IMG/VR virus record: IMGVR_UViG_3300036770_005816
Span: 1 to 64,000 of that record
Reading direction: 5' to 3' (one strand)
Length of the DNA stretch: 64,000 bases
Source of the DNA: a virus
The position numbers and the translations under genes were made by a program. Position 1 is the stretch's first letter, and the number at the start of each line of letters is the position of its first letter. Below the pieces are notes generated by a model, which was not told the origin of the DNA, did not search any database, and worked only from the letters and a program-made list of their open reading frames with translations. Positions 17,809-26,611 of the stretch are shown here, piece by piece.

Positions 17809-18357
17809 CTACCTATCAGGATTTGGCGGTCGCTCAATAATCGAAGATTCAACTTCCGTAACCTTGGGAACTTCCACTGGGACCCAGGCACGGGAATACT
17901 CATATTTCTCTAAATCTTTTCGCTTCAGCAAATCCCCAGTAGCCAAAAGTTCTATTTCGTCATCCGACATTGACAGTATGGTCGCAAGTTCGTCGTCACC
18001 ATATTTATTGGAATTGAGTATCCTTTTTACAGCCCTGCTCAAAAGAACAGGATGGGTTGCGCCCCTAGCCCTATTCAAACGGATATGCAAAATCATTGCG
18101 TCTATTTCGTCCACATCGTGATACAAAACAGGAACAGAAGAGCCGTGCCTCTTCACGAATCGCTCTTCAGTGGAAGCAATGTGCCATCGGGTGGTTCCGT
18201 CAATAATCGTCTGGTCTTCAAGTCTGACAACAATCGGCTGTAGCCATCCAGACTCAATCAAAGAAGTGCGCAACAACACCACGTCAGGGCGCAGGATATA
18301 TGTCGCTTTCCATGAAGGTGGTTTTATGGAAGAAGATGGAACTGTATGAATTTGCAC
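17809..18357 (-). CDS. ParB-like protein (IbrB-like partner)
   Basis: 182 residues from a GTG at 18357 that overlaps the stop of the PAPS-reductase-like gene (TAGTG). The N-terminal 110 residues follow the ParB/sulfiredoxin pattern: L-I-E-S-G-W-L-Q-P-I-V-V, then I-I-D-G-T-T-R-W-H-I with the D-G-x-x-R nucleotide-binding core, and a helical A-T-H-P-V-L-L-S-R-A segment. ParB-like/PAPS-reductase-like pairs are known as IbrB/IbrA in E. coli prophages and recur in phages. The tight coupling suggests a functional complex. CTPase or nuclease activity cannot be decided from sequence. Confidence 0.75.
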   Translation of the reverse strand: MQIHTVPSSSIKPPSWKATYILRPDVVLLRTSLIESGWLQPIVVRLEDQTIIDGTTRWHIASTEERFVKRHGSSVPVLYHDVDEIDAMILHIRLNRARGATHPVLLSRAVKRILNSNKYGDDELATILSMSDDEIELLATGDLLKRKDLEKYEYSRAWVPVEVPKVTEVESSIIERPPNPDR

Positions 18358-19490
18358 TAGTAATCGTTTCCTTCCTCTAATGCTTTCATTCTCATTGTGT
18401 GCGCCCGAGTTTTCGGACCGACAGGTGTTGGCGTTGATTGATGAAACTCGTTCAACAAAAGTGTACGAATCAAATACTCGAACGGAAACCCGAACGGGTC
18501 TACGGCACGCTTTTTTCTGAACAAAGCAGCGAACTTCATAGCCTCTTTGTGGATACCGTCGGAAAGCATGTTGTCATCAATGCACATCTTCACGCCGTCC
18601 CATCCTTGAGATGCATAATAAGAAATGAGTCCTTCTATATCGAAGAATTGCCAGTATCTTCTCTGCGCATCTATCTGCGGGAAACACCTGACAAGTTCAT
18701 CGAAGAAATCAGGTTCCGTGGCAACAACATCACCAATTCTTCGCGATGCGACAGAGTGGAGTGGGATGCCGACACGCGAGTTACTCCTCGTTAAATGTGC
18801 ATAGTCGTAGTAGGCGCAGTATTCTGCCCCATGCTCATCGACGATGAATTTCATGACATCTTCTGTTCGCCAGTCGTAGATTATTTTTGCGAATTTAAGC
18901 GGAATGGATTTAGGCAAAAGAAATGGGGAAACGATGTAGTTCTCATGCAACTTTTGAACGCATGACCTATATCTGACCATTGATTCGTTCGCTCTAACGC
19001 CTGTGATGAAGGCAACCCTGCCTGTTTTGCCTTGCATCGTGTAATAGTCAACGATTTTGGGGGTTGGCTTGTTCGGGTCTAACCCGAAATGTTCGGCACG
19101 AATAGCCCAAGGGGGCATATCTCTGACTAGTCGACCTTCTTGCTTTCTTTGCTCTGACCACAACATCAAGTATTCACGCCTACCCAAAACCCAAACCTCC
19201 TGTGAAGATGGGAGGCAGTACCACTCCATATCAACCCACGTGTAGTTTTTTACCTTGGTGACAAAATCGATAACCGACGGACTAACCATCTCTTCGTCAC
19301 GAAAAATGACTTTTACAGGTCCTAGCCCGCGTTCTTCATGGATTTCCTTCGCAAGATAAAGAATCGCTGTTGAGTCCTTACCTCCGCTGAACTGCAGGCA
19401 TACCGTATCGAAAGTGTCGTACACATGACGGATTCGTTGACGCGCTGCATCAACGCATGAAATATCCAGAAACATTCGTTGGCGAGGCAC
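18357..19490 (-). CDS. PAPS-reductase-like (PP-loop) protein, IbrA/DndC-like
   Basis: 377 residues from a GTG at 19490. The PP-loop S-G-G-K-D-S lies at residues 35-40, the adenylate/pyrophosphate-binding motif of PAPS reductases, DndC and IbrA. A G-V-R-A-N-E-S-M segment and an R-S-C motif follow, and the central region carries the Y-D-W-R-T-E-D-V type element of the family. Free sulfate reduction in a phage is unlikely; the usual phage hypotheses are gene regulation or nucleic-acid modification with the ParB-like partner. A TAGTAT hexamer six bases before the GTG could allow leaderless initiation, but no -35 is visible. Confidence 0.85.
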   Translation of the reverse strand: MPRQRMFLDISCVDAARQRIRHVYDTFDTVCLQFSGGKDSTAILYLAKEIHEERGLGPVKVIFRDEEMVSPSVIDFVTKVKNYTWVDMEWYCLPSSQEVWVLGRREYLMLWSEQRKQEGRLVRDMPPWAIRAEHFGLDPNKPTPKIVDYYTMQGKTGRVAFITGVRANESMVRYRSCVQKLHENYIVSPFLLPKSIPLKFAKIIYDWRTEDVMKFIVDEHGAEYCAYYDYAHLTRSNSRVGIPLHSVASRRIGDVVATEPDFFDELVRCFPQIDAQRRYWQFFDIEGLISYYASQGWDGVKMCIDDNMLSDGIHKEAMKFAALFRKKRAVDPFGFPFEYLIRTLLLNEFHQSTPTPVGPKTRAHTMRMKALEEGNDY

Positions 19491-19515
19491 TTGGTGATAC
19501 TACACCAATCGGCGA

Positions 19516-19929
19516 CTACTTTGTCGTCGTGTAAATCTCTATGAAATGTTTTCTGTCGTCATTCGTGTGCAAATTCAAACCAACCTGCTGAATCGTTTTT
19601 TGCAGTTTGGGGTGAGGGGGCTGATATTGGGTCGTACCCGAATTGACCGCATCGCGTATCTGCGTGTAGTGACTCCAAGCCTGATGAGGTGTCGGCTCCT
19701 TGCTGGTGAATTGCCTGTGTTCGGTCACGAGCATCCCCGGTGTCGGCAAGAACTGTTCCCGCTCGGCGAGTCTCTTCGCAGCAGCGATAATGTCGTCGTC
19801 GCTGTACTCCGAGAGGATGATATTCCAAGCGCGAAATGTGGACTTGCGAGACTCTATCCCGACAGGAAGTTCCTTATTCCACATGGCATAAACAACCTCT
19901 ACCACTTCGGCTAATTGCTTTTTGTCCAC
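19516..19929 (-). CDS. Helicase loader/inhibitor-like protein
   Basis: 137 residues, mostly helical. The pattern A-W-N-I-I-L-S-E-Y-S-D-D-D-I-I-A-A-A-K-R-L followed by F-L-P-T-P-G-M-L resembles the SPP1 G39P family of helicase loaders and related phage replication-organiser domains. The C-terminus is variable. It neighbours recombination genes. The match is by pattern only, so the role in loading a replicative helicase is tentative. Confidence 0.5.
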   Translation of the reverse strand: MDKKQLAEVVEVVYAMWNKELPVGIESRKSTFRAWNIILSEYSDDDIIAAAKRLAEREQFLPTPGMLVTEHRQFTSKEPTPHQAWSHYTQIRDAVNSGTTQYQPPHPKLQKTIQQVGLNLHTNDDRKHFIEIYTTTK

Positions 19930-20540
19930 TAGTTACCGCCAGAAATGTATTCGTCGTCCTTGTCAATGTCGTGACATGCTTCGTCGAATTCCCATCTTCC
20001 GTCAAGGGAAGCCCACAATGCTTCATCTAGTCGCGTCGGCTCAAACTCGTACTCGCGCATGAGTTCGCGATGTCGTTCAATCGCGCGACGGTAAAAGTCA
20101 ACTATCGTCCCATTCGGGGAAGCCTCACCATCGGCGATGAGAGCCATCTTTGAAACCTCATCAAACCGCTTTTCGACATGGAAACGGAATGAAATAACCT
20201 TGCGTTTCTTTGCCTCAAGATTTGATGTCACTTCTTCTATGTGAAGTAGACCTTCGCGCCCAAGATTCGAGTACCTGTCAACGCATTCATTGATTTGGTC
20301 GTCGAACCGCTCAACCTGTCGGGTCAGATTAAGCAACAGCGACGAAAGCGCGTCACGCCAACGACCGAGATTGTCTTCGCGACGCAGAAAAGCGGCACCA
20401 TCCTGGCTTGCTCGTTTCTTGACATCCAAAGCAACAAGTTGCGCAAAATCTTCGTCGTTCATGTTTTCCCTGACAATAACATCACGATTGTTCTTTTCCT
20501 TGAAGTATCCGTCATGGTATTTCGTATCTTCTCTATACAC
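19929..20540 (-). CDS. Hypothetical helical protein
   Basis: 203 residues with long charged helices and probable coiled coil between about residues 60 and 150. No recognised family. The ATG has a GGAG site eight bases upstream, and its stop overlaps the start of the helicase-loader-like gene. Being inside the replication/recombination operon suggests a DNA-metabolism accessory, but no motif shows it. Confidence 0.45.
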   Translation of the reverse strand: MYREDTKYHDGYFKEKNNRDVIVRENMNDEDFAQLVALDVKKRASQDGAAFLRREDNLGRWRDALSSLLLNLTRQVERFDDQINECVDRYSNLGREGLLHIEEVTSNLEAKKRKVISFRFHVEKRFDEVSKMALIADGEASPNGTIVDFYRRAIERHRELMREYEFEPTRLDEALWASLDGRWEFDEACHDIDKDDEYISGGN

Positions 20541-20564
20541 ATTAACTCCTATTTTGTTGTGTGT

Positions 20565-21323
20565 TTATCGCGCCCAAGCAGGGCAAATAGTTTTAAAGTG
20601 ACACCAACCGCAAAGATTGCTAGTGCGGTACTCGAATTCCTCCGATTCGCACCGTTCGTCAATCATTTTGCGTGTTTTCACTATGTGCTCTTTTACCTTG
20701 CTTATGCGTTCCTCCGTAGGGGAGAATGTCAACTTAACCCCTTCTTTCAGATAAATCAAATTGAGCGAACCAATATTTTTGTTACTTGCGTCACCAGCCA
20801 AGATTCCGTAAATGACAAGTTGGTCGAATTTGTCGTCTCGCCACTCTTTGCGAGGAACTTTGCCAGTCTTGTAGTCGCTGACCTGAATCAAATCCTCTTC
20901 ATCAACAACCCAACGGTCGATAATGCCCTTGACGCGCACCCCGTCGACATCTCCAACAAATTCTGTTTCCACTCCGTTGAGAACAACAAGTTCAGGGTTT
21001 TCTACCTTCCACAGATTTTCCACACAAAACCATGCCCGCCAACGAAAATCCCTTGCCCCCTGCTCCGTTTTGGTTAAGTGTTCCGCAGGGTCTTTGTATT
21101 GGTTCCAAACATTCGAGGCGATAAACCGAGCATTCTGAATAGTTCTCTCGGATGGTTCCAACTTGTAGAAGACCTCAAGAATCTCATGCACGAAATTCCC
21201 GAGCAAGGTTTCCTGCGTCGGCGGTTCCTTGAGATTGTCTATCCGCGAATACTTGTATTTGAGCGGACACTGATGAAATGTGGCGATTGAACTCGCGGAA
21301 AGATAATCGGGTGCTACAAGCAA
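20565..21323 (-). CDS. PD-(D/E)XK nuclease, RecB/Cas4-like with Fe-S cluster
   Basis: 252 residues. It starts with an L-S-A-S-S-I-A-T-F-H-Q-C-P-L-K-Y element (Cys19), then a conserved His at 46. The nuclease core is G-I-I-D-R (Asp136) followed by V-S-D-Y-K-T-G-K with Asp150 and Lys152. The C-terminus has C-x2-C-x5-C at residues 238, 241 and 247, which with Cys19 forms the four-cysteine iron-sulphur site of AddB/Cas4-type enzymes. It should resect or process DNA ends and is encoded next to the Rad52-like annealing protein, a typical recombination pair. Confidence 0.88.
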   Translation of the reverse strand: MLVAPDYLSASSIATFHQCPLKYKYSRIDNLKEPPTQETLLGNFVHEILEVFYKLEPSERTIQNARFIASNVWNQYKDPAEHLTKTEQGARDFRWRAWFCVENLWKVENPELVVLNGVETEFVGDVDGVRVKGIIDRWVVDEEDLIQVSDYKTGKVPRKEWRDDKFDQLVIYGILAGDASNKNIGSLNLIYLKEGVKLTFSPTEERISKVKEHIVKTRKMIDERCESEEFEYRTSNLCGWCHFKTICPAWAR

Positions 21324-21329
21324 GATGAA

Positions 21330-22034
21330 TCAGTTCGTGAATGTTCCGCCGAAACTGAGACGCACAACTTCCGCACGAATCAGGTTCAACTCTTCGTCAT
21401 TCATCTTCGACAAGGGCTTCTGCACACCGTTGCTGTGTTCAGCCCAATACGCTTTCACAGCCTTTTTACCGTCGTCGCTCAAGGAATCAAAAAGCGACTT
21501 GACCTCATCGTAGAGACTGTTGACAACGGTCTGTTGTGTCGGTGCCACCTGCTTGCTGATGTCAATCATTTCTTCAACTTCCATCGCGTCTTCGCTACGA
21601 GCAAGATACAAGCCCACTCCCAATGCCTGCGCCGCTTTCTTGAGCGCATCAGAAATAGCACCCTTGAACTCATCGCCAAGGTCAAGAATTTGACCCTGCT
21701 TCGTGCGCTTAATTTTTTGACCGCCGATACCGTCGCGGATAACCGAACTGAACTCGGTGATGTTGTACTCAAGGCGGACATGGGCGATGACAAAATCGGG
21801 GTCGTGTTGGTCGCGTTCGCACTTGACAACAGTCATCGACCAATTGTCAACACCTAGCACCTTGTTGAGTCGGTTGATTACTTCGCTTACTGGAATGTAG
21901 GTGAGGTTGACACCACCTTTGTTGATTTTCCGTTCCATCTCCTGTGCGAATGGTTCGGAAAGGTCTTTGTAGATGTCTACCTTTGGTGTTTGTTCGGTCA
22001 CTGTGTGTTCTCCTGTTTCGTTGATTACTGACAT
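21330..22034 (-). CDS. Rad52-family single-strand annealing protein
   Basis: 234 residues from the ATG at 22034 with an AAGGAGG ribosome site; a longer frame extends 51 bases upstream into the preceding gene. The core Y-I-P-V-S-E-V-I-N-R-L-N-K-V-L-G...N-W-S near residues 46-66 and G-D-E-F-K-G-A-I-S-D-A-L-K-K-A-A near 120-135 are the Rad52/Rad22 signature. The C-terminus is a short helical tail. It anneals single strands during phage recombination, working with the adjacent RecB-like nuclease. Confidence 0.9.
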   Translation of the reverse strand: MSVINETGEHTVTEQTPKVDIYKDLSEPFAQEMERKINKGGVNLTYIPVSEVINRLNKVLGVDNWSMTVVKCERDQHDPDFVIAHVRLEYNITEFSSVIRDGIGGQKIKRTKQGQILDLGDEFKGAISDALKKAAQALGVGLYLARSEDAMEVEEMIDISKQVAPTQQTVVNSLYDEVKSLFDSLSDDGKKAVKAYWAEHSNGVQKPLSKMNDEELNLIRAEVVRLSFGGTFTN

Positions 22035-22035
22035 C

Positions 22036-22554
22036 TTACGCCTCCTTGTGGACGATGAGATTTGTTTTGGCTTCGCCGATTTCACAGTATTGGTCGGCGT
22101 TTATGCCGATTTTTGAAAGTTCCTTGACGCGCCAATACGAAGGCTGTACATAGTCGAGCAATTTCAACGCGATTTGCTCGGATGTCATAACAACCTCGCC
22201 CGTGTCCATGTCGACGGACATTTGGTTCAATCTGCGCAAAACCTCACGAGTCAGGTTTTCGTGTTGCCAAGTTTTCCTGTCCGCACCCGTTTTCTTCTCA
22301 ATGGATTGACCGTTGGAAGCAGAGAACGGGATATCGGGAAGAGAGTCGATGACCATTCCCGAATAGTCCGAATACATCACACCAATTTCAGCCTTGATGG
22401 TGTGCATCAAAACGAGTGCATCAATGCGGTCTTGTGTGCTCTCGCTTTCGGCAATGTTTTTGAGCGTCGCCTGAACTTCAATCAGTTGCTTGCGCAACGC
22501 CATGAGAGAGCCGAGGGTAGGCGAGTCTGCCCACTTTTCGTTTTGGTTTGACAT
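22036..22554 (-). CDS. Conserved hypothetical protein in recombination operon
   Basis: 172 residues, helical, with W-A-D-S-P-T-L-G-S-L-M-A-L-R-K near the start and a late Y-V-Q-P-S-Y-W-R-V-K-E-L. No catalytic motif. Its stop is one base from the Rad52-like start and a ribosome site for that gene lies in its end, so translation is coupled. It may be an accessory of the annealing protein. I do not recognise the family. Confidence 0.5.
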   Translation of the reverse strand: MSNQNEKWADSPTLGSLMALRKQLIEVQATLKNIAESESTQDRIDALVLMHTIKAEIGVMYSDYSGMVIDSLPDIPFSASNGQSIEKKTGADRKTWQHENLTREVLRRLNQMSVDMDTGEVVMTSEQIALKLLDYVQPSYWRVKELSKIGINADQYCEIGEAKTNLIVHKEA

Positions 22555-22570
22555 GAGTGTTTCCTGTGTC

Positions 22571-22831
22571 TTAGATGCGCGGGATATTGGTGCGCAACAC
22601 TACCGAAAGACGGGTCATCGTGTCAAGCGACGGAGAGAAATGTCCGTTCTCGATGCGGTTGATGGTCTTGCGGTCTACGCCTGCATATTCGGCAAGAGCC
22701 TCTTGGCTCAACTTCGCCTTAACACGGCTGTTTTTCACCCAAGAAGAAAACACTTCGCGACTGTTGTCGGAAGCCTTCCGTAGTTCGGTCTTTGTGGGAC
22801 GCTTGAGGGTCTTTGTTGCTGTTGTTGTCAT
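22571..22831 (-). CDS. XRE-type helix-turn-helix regulator
   Basis: 86 residues from the ATG at 22831, with GGAGG upstream; longer frames run into the terminase gene. Residues about 33-82 form a full helix-turn-helix: L-S-Q-E-A-L-A-E-Y-A-G-V-D-R-K-T-I-N-R-I-E-N-G is the classic XRE helix 2-3 pattern. The N-terminal 30 residues are basic. It is encoded between the large terminase and recombination genes and may time their expression. Possible operators are the inverted repeats in the nearby divergent region, unproven. Confidence 0.85.
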   Translation of the reverse strand: MTTTATKTLKRPTKTELRKASDNSREVFSSWVKNSRVKAKLSQEALAEYAGVDRKTINRIENGHFSPSLDTMTRLSVVLRTNIPRI

Positions 22832-22847
22832 AGTGGTATAACCTCCA

Positions 22848-24152
22848 CTAGACGATGATAGTGACAGGTTTCCTCTGTGGCAACCCCAAACCCGTAAGAA
22901 ACACGAATGCCCCAACCGCAGAGTCGACTTGGTCATCATGGTTGCAAGCCTCGGGGAAAGAAGAAAACTCATCAAGCCAATCGGTGAGCCAAGCACCGCG
23001 TACAAGGCGCACATTGCCGTTGGCTACCGCAGCAGCGAACGGTCTCGCTCTTGTGACTTTGTCCCCCGTGGGTCGTTCGCCCATAAGGTCGTAGCCGGGG
23101 ACGACATAGCGCGCGTATTGGTCAATGAGTGCCTTGCCTGACGAACCCGGTTCCTGTTCCATGCGGATGGCTACATTTGCCCCGTCTTCTCTGGCTGTCT
23201 GAGCCACAAAAGCCTCCACCTTTTCCCCTTTTGCCCGTATTTTGCGGACATCAATCACATAGGCAATTCCCGCCTCGAACATCATTAATGTTCCTACCGT
23301 CCAGTCGGGGTCGGGGTTCCCTGGGTGGGGTTCGGTGGCAGCCAAGTCCCAATATCTGACGAAACGACTAGAACTTGATGGATTTGGGAGTTCTGTGTAG
23401 TCAATAATAGGAAAATTGGTTCTATCAAACATGGTTCCTAGCGTTGTAGCCCACCAATCGCCACTTTCCAGCCGTCGGCGCTCAATAGGGTCTAGGGACG
23501 CAAGCGCTTGACGATAGGAATCCGCGTCGATTCCGGGGTTATCCGTCAGGAACGAAGGCACAAAAATACGGTTTTCTTCCTTGCCCTCGACAATGAACCT
23601 CTGCCTAACCCAATTGGGTGCGGGGTTGGAAGCCGCCCTCATTCTTAAAGGAACCTCAGAAAGCGGACCAGAAGCGGGTCGACGCAAACGGGAAAACAGA
23701 TAGCGGTAATCCGACTCCCTGATTTCGGTCACTTCGTCCATGCCAATGAACTGAAACTCCGAACCTTTGTATCGAAGGTAGTCGTTCGTATTATTTAGAT
23801 AGCCGAACGAGATTCTCGCACCAGACGGGAAAGTCGCCACATAACTGTTGGCGTTCCAATGAACATCGTCATAGTTGGAAATCCAAGTACGGAAGCGGTC
23901 CATAAGCGCTCCCGGCAAAGATAGGTCGGCATAGGTTTTTCTGAAAAGAATCGCCGAATAGTTAGGAACATCCACATACTGCAAAGCGGACATCAAAAGA
24001 GCCGAAGATTTACCTCCACCCGCAGCCCCACCGAACAGAGCCTCCAAAGCGTATGTTCGCAGAAAAACAAGTTGGGTAACGGAAGGCTGCTCAGGGCAAA
24101 ACAAAGGCTCCTTCGGCATCAGGTAATCGTAAATAGATTTCCAGTCAGGCAT
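22848..24152 (-). CDS. terL: Terminase large subunit
   Basis: 434 residues. Walker A is G-G-A-A-G-G-G-K-S at 41-49 and Walker B with the catalytic acid is F-I-G-M-D-E ending at Glu141. The nuclease domain has R-Y-W-D-L-A-A-T-E (Asp270), D-P-D-W-T, an M-E-Q-E-P-G-S-S-G segment and N-H-D-D-Q-V-D-S (Asp407, 408, 411). All motifs of an active packaging ATPase/nuclease are present. It is encoded divergently from the portal gene, while the likely small subunit lies some 33 kb away. Confidence 0.95.
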   Translation of the reverse strand: MPDWKSIYDYLMPKEPLFCPEQPSVTQLVFLRTYALEALFGGAAGGGKSSALLMSALQYVDVPNYSAILFRKTYADLSLPGALMDRFRTWISNYDDVHWNANSYVATFPSGARISFGYLNNTNDYLRYKGSEFQFIGMDEVTEIRESDYRYLFSRLRRPASGPLSEVPLRMRAASNPAPNWVRQRFIVEGKEENRIFVPSFLTDNPGIDADSYRQALASLDPIERRRLESGDWWATTLGTMFDRTNFPIIDYTELPNPSSSSRFVRYWDLAATEPHPGNPDPDWTVGTLMMFEAGIAYVIDVRKIRAKGEKVEAFVAQTAREDGANVAIRMEQEPGSSGKALIDQYARYVVPGYDLMGERPTGDKVTRARPFAAAVANGNVRLVRGAWLTDWLDEFSSFPEACNHDDQVDSAVGAFVFLTGLGLPQRKPVTIIV

Positions 24153-24230
24153 GGTTTTCCATAATCTGTTTAAGAAGCACCTGTACTGTACTATGGAAGC
24201 ACATACGTTTTTGCTAAGGTGACGGGCGGA
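24153..24230. promoter_or_regulatory. Divergent intergenic region between terminase and portal operons
   Basis: A 78-base gap from which the minus-strand packaging/recombination genes and the plus-strand head genes diverge. A TACTAT hexamer with -10 character is present on the plus strand within the repeated GTACTGTACTAT sequence; no clear -35 fits. It must hold at least one promoter, but I cannot place it securely. Confidence 0.3.
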
Positions 24231-24407
24231 ATGGACAAAATCAACTATTTTCGCAAACTCACCACTCGTACATCCGCGGCAAACACTCTGATGGTTTTAT
24301 TCATAGTAGGAACAACGATTGGTGCGGGAATGATAATGCTTCCGGCGGGATTCATAGTCGGTGGGGTCACCTGCGGCGTTTACGGGTTCCTGTTGGGGTC
24401 TGAATAA
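24231..24407 (+). CDS. Small two-span membrane protein
   Basis: 58 residues from the ATG at 24231, preceded by GGCGGA; a GTG 12 bases upstream is an alternative. After a basic N-terminus there are two hydrophobic stretches, about residues 19-36 and 38-56, separated by Pro-Ala-Gly. Its TAA overlaps the portal ATG. The position before the portal gene is unusual for a holin. It could anchor assembly at the membrane or be an antiholin; unknown. Confidence 0.5.
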   Translation: MDKINYFRKLTTRTSAANTLMVLFIVGTTIGAGMIMLPAGFIVGGVTCGVYGFLLGSE

Positions 24408-26611
24408 TGGCTTGGAACAACACGAATAATAAAAATCTTGCGAACTCGCAAGAAGAAAAAGTGCTGAACCCTGGCGCGCCCGTCGTCTACGACATGGGCA
24501 AAGTCGGACGCCCATACCGAGACGGTTGGGATATTGAACGCGCATACCGAGAAGGACACCAAAAAGTTACTTGGGTGTTCCGATGCATTGATGCGATTGC
24601 CGGCAACCAATCACGCCTGCCCATCATGTTGCGAAAAAACAATGACCAAAGAGGCGAGCGGGTAAAAGCAGACAGACCAATCATGGAATTGCTCAACAGC
24701 AAATCCAACATGGGGGAAAACTCGTTCATTTTCCGCTACAGACTTTCGGCTCAACTACTGATGAGCAGCCGCGGAGTCTTCATCGAAAAGATTCGAGGCA
24801 ACGACGGACGCTTGATTGCCCTGCATCTTCTCCCTCCGCAACACACCGCACCAATACCCGATGCAAGAAAGTTTGTTTCGGGATTCGAAGTTGACATGCA
24901 CAACGGAACAAAAGTTCGCCTCAAGCCAGAAGATGTGTGCTGGATTCGCAGACCACACCCATTAGACCCGTATCTCTCAATCACACCAATGGAAGCAGCG
25001 GGAATCGCAATTGAGTTGGAAAACCTTTCCAAGATGTACAACCGCAACTACATGCTCAACGATGGAAGACCTGGCGGTTTGCTTGTCGTCCGAGGGGACA
25101 TGGAGGAAGACGACAAGGCGGAGTTGCGCTCTAGATTCCGTGGAAACATCACAAAGACGGGGGCGACAACCGTTATCGCATCTAGCGATGGCGTTGATTA
25201 TGTCGACACGTCAGCGTCACCGCGTGATGCCGCATATACGCAAATGCGCCAAATACAGAAAGAAGAAATCCTTTCGGCATTCGGCGTTCCAGAGTCAGTC
25301 ATAGGAAATGCCGCGGGCAGAACATTTAGCAACGCATCAGAAGAGTTAAGAGTTTTCTGGATGGAAACAATGGTTCCCCATCTGCACACTCTTGCTCGCG
25401 CCCTCGACGAACTCGACGACAAATATTATGTCGACTTTGACACTTCAGATATCCCCATTTTGATTCTCGCCAAACAAGAACGCGAGCGATACCACATGGA
25501 CGAGTTCCAACAGGGTTTGATTTCGCTCAACGAATACCGAGATGCGACAGGCAAGAAAAAAGTTGAGTCAGAACTCGCTGACTCACTGTTGTCCAACCCG
25601 AACCTCACCCCGATTGCCAACACGGAAAAGCCGTTCAAGCCAGAACAGCAACAACCAGTTGACATGGTCGGAGCAGAGCAGGGAGCACCCGCAGGGGGAA
25701 TGCCTCCCATGGAAGGCGCGCCCGCGATGCCACAGCCAGCGCCCCCCGCACCCATACCGGCACCTGAACCAGCGGGCGGAGAAGTTTCACCAGAAAACAC
25801 TGCGATGGCGCCAGCAGAACAACTCAGCGAATTTGAATCTTTACAGAACGATATTCACAGCAAGTTCATTGAGCAGTTGGAAAGCAAGGCTGATGCCGAC
25901 ACTGACAGATGGACAGAAATTTTGGACAGAAGCCTTGAACGCTTGTTCGAAAGACAACAGCGTGTTGTCATGGAGAAGGCAAACGGCAAAAAAGCGTTGA
26001 AAGCAATTCAAAATGGGACGCTCACTGCCGAGATGATTTTCGACAAAGATGTTTGGGATAAGCAAATGAACGACGACATCAAGCCAGTGATTGTCGCAAT
26101 TTGCAACGAGGCGAAGGAATATGTTTCTACGCGCTCCAATATGCCTGCGGAACTAGACGAAGAAGAACTCGAGAAGATGGCGCAGGAACAGATTGCGCGA
26201 ATGCAACAGGCGAATCAGTCAACATTCGAGGAAATTGTTTCTGCCGTTCTTGTTGCTCTTGCTGGTGGGGACGACGACGATAAGTCCGCTCTCCTGAGGC
26301 TTGCCCTTGTCGCCATTTTCATTAATCTGCTCCGTAAGCGCAAGCGTGCAATGGCTGAGCATGAGGCTCAGACTGCCTATAATGCTGGTGTTTTCCTTTC
26401 AGGTAAAGACGCTGGCGGTCTCTCCAAGACATGGTTGACACGCAAAGACCCCAATGTTCGTGCCACCCATCAGTTCTTGGAAGGTAAGACCGTCGACTTT
26501 GGTGAGGGTTTTGTTGTGAACAACATGATTCTGAGGTTCCCCGGCGACCCGCTCGCCCCACCGTCGCTCACCTACAACTGTCGATGCCGCCTCAGACTGA
26601 GGTTCGATTAG
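24407..26611 (+). CDS. Portal protein fused to MuF-like head morphogenesis domain
   Basis: 734 residues. Residues 1 to about 400 are an HK97-type portal: helical core, a P-L-D-P-Y-L-S-I-T-P-M-E-A region and the F-Q-Q-G-L-I-S-L-N-E-Y-R-D-A-T-G end. A Pro/Ala-rich linker (about 415-475) leads to a helical segment and a C-terminal MuF-like domain with K-T-W-L-T-R-K-D-P-N-V-R-A-T-H, G-K-T-V-D and a final N-C-R-C-R motif. In most phages portal and MuF are separate genes, so this is a fusion. The portal is the DNA gate; the MuF part sits inside the head near it. Confidence 0.9.
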   Translation: MAWNNTNNKNLANSQEEKVLNPGAPVVYDMGKVGRPYRDGWDIERAYREGHQKVTWVFRCIDAIAGNQSRLPIMLRKNNDQRGERVKADRPIMELLNSKSNMGENSFIFRYRLSAQLLMSSRGVFIEKIRGNDGRLIALHLLPPQHTAPIPDARKFVSGFEVDMHNGTKVRLKPEDVCWIRRPHPLDPYLSITPMEAAGIAIELENLSKMYNRNYMLNDGRPGGLLVVRGDMEEDDKAELRSRFRGNITKTGATTVIASSDGVDYVDTSASPRDAAYTQMRQIQKEEILSAFGVPESVIGNAAGRTFSNASEELRVFWMETMVPHLHTLARALDELDDKYYVDFDTSDIPILILAKQERERYHMDEFQQGLISLNEYRDATGKKKVESELADSLLSNPNLTPIANTEKPFKPEQQQPVDMVGAEQGAPAGGMPPMEGAPAMPQPAPPAPIPAPEPAGGEVSPENTAMAPAEQLSEFESLQNDIHSKFIEQLESKADADTDRWTEILDRSLERLFERQQRVVMEKANGKKALKAIQNGTLTAEMIFDKDVWDKQMNDDIKPVIVAICNEAKEYVSTRSNMPAELDEEELEKMAQEQIARMQQANQSTFEEIVSAVLVALAGGDDDDKSALLRLALVAIFINLLRKRKRAMAEHEAQTAYNAGVFLSGKDAGGLSKTWLTRKDPNVRATHQFLEGKTVDFGEGFVVNNMILRFPGDPLAPPSLTYNCRCRLRLRFD

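Noticed and set aside
20295-21077. 260-codon plus-strand frame opposite the RecB-like nuclease
   Set aside because: Overlaps two well-supported genes on the other strand and shows no motif or ribosome site.
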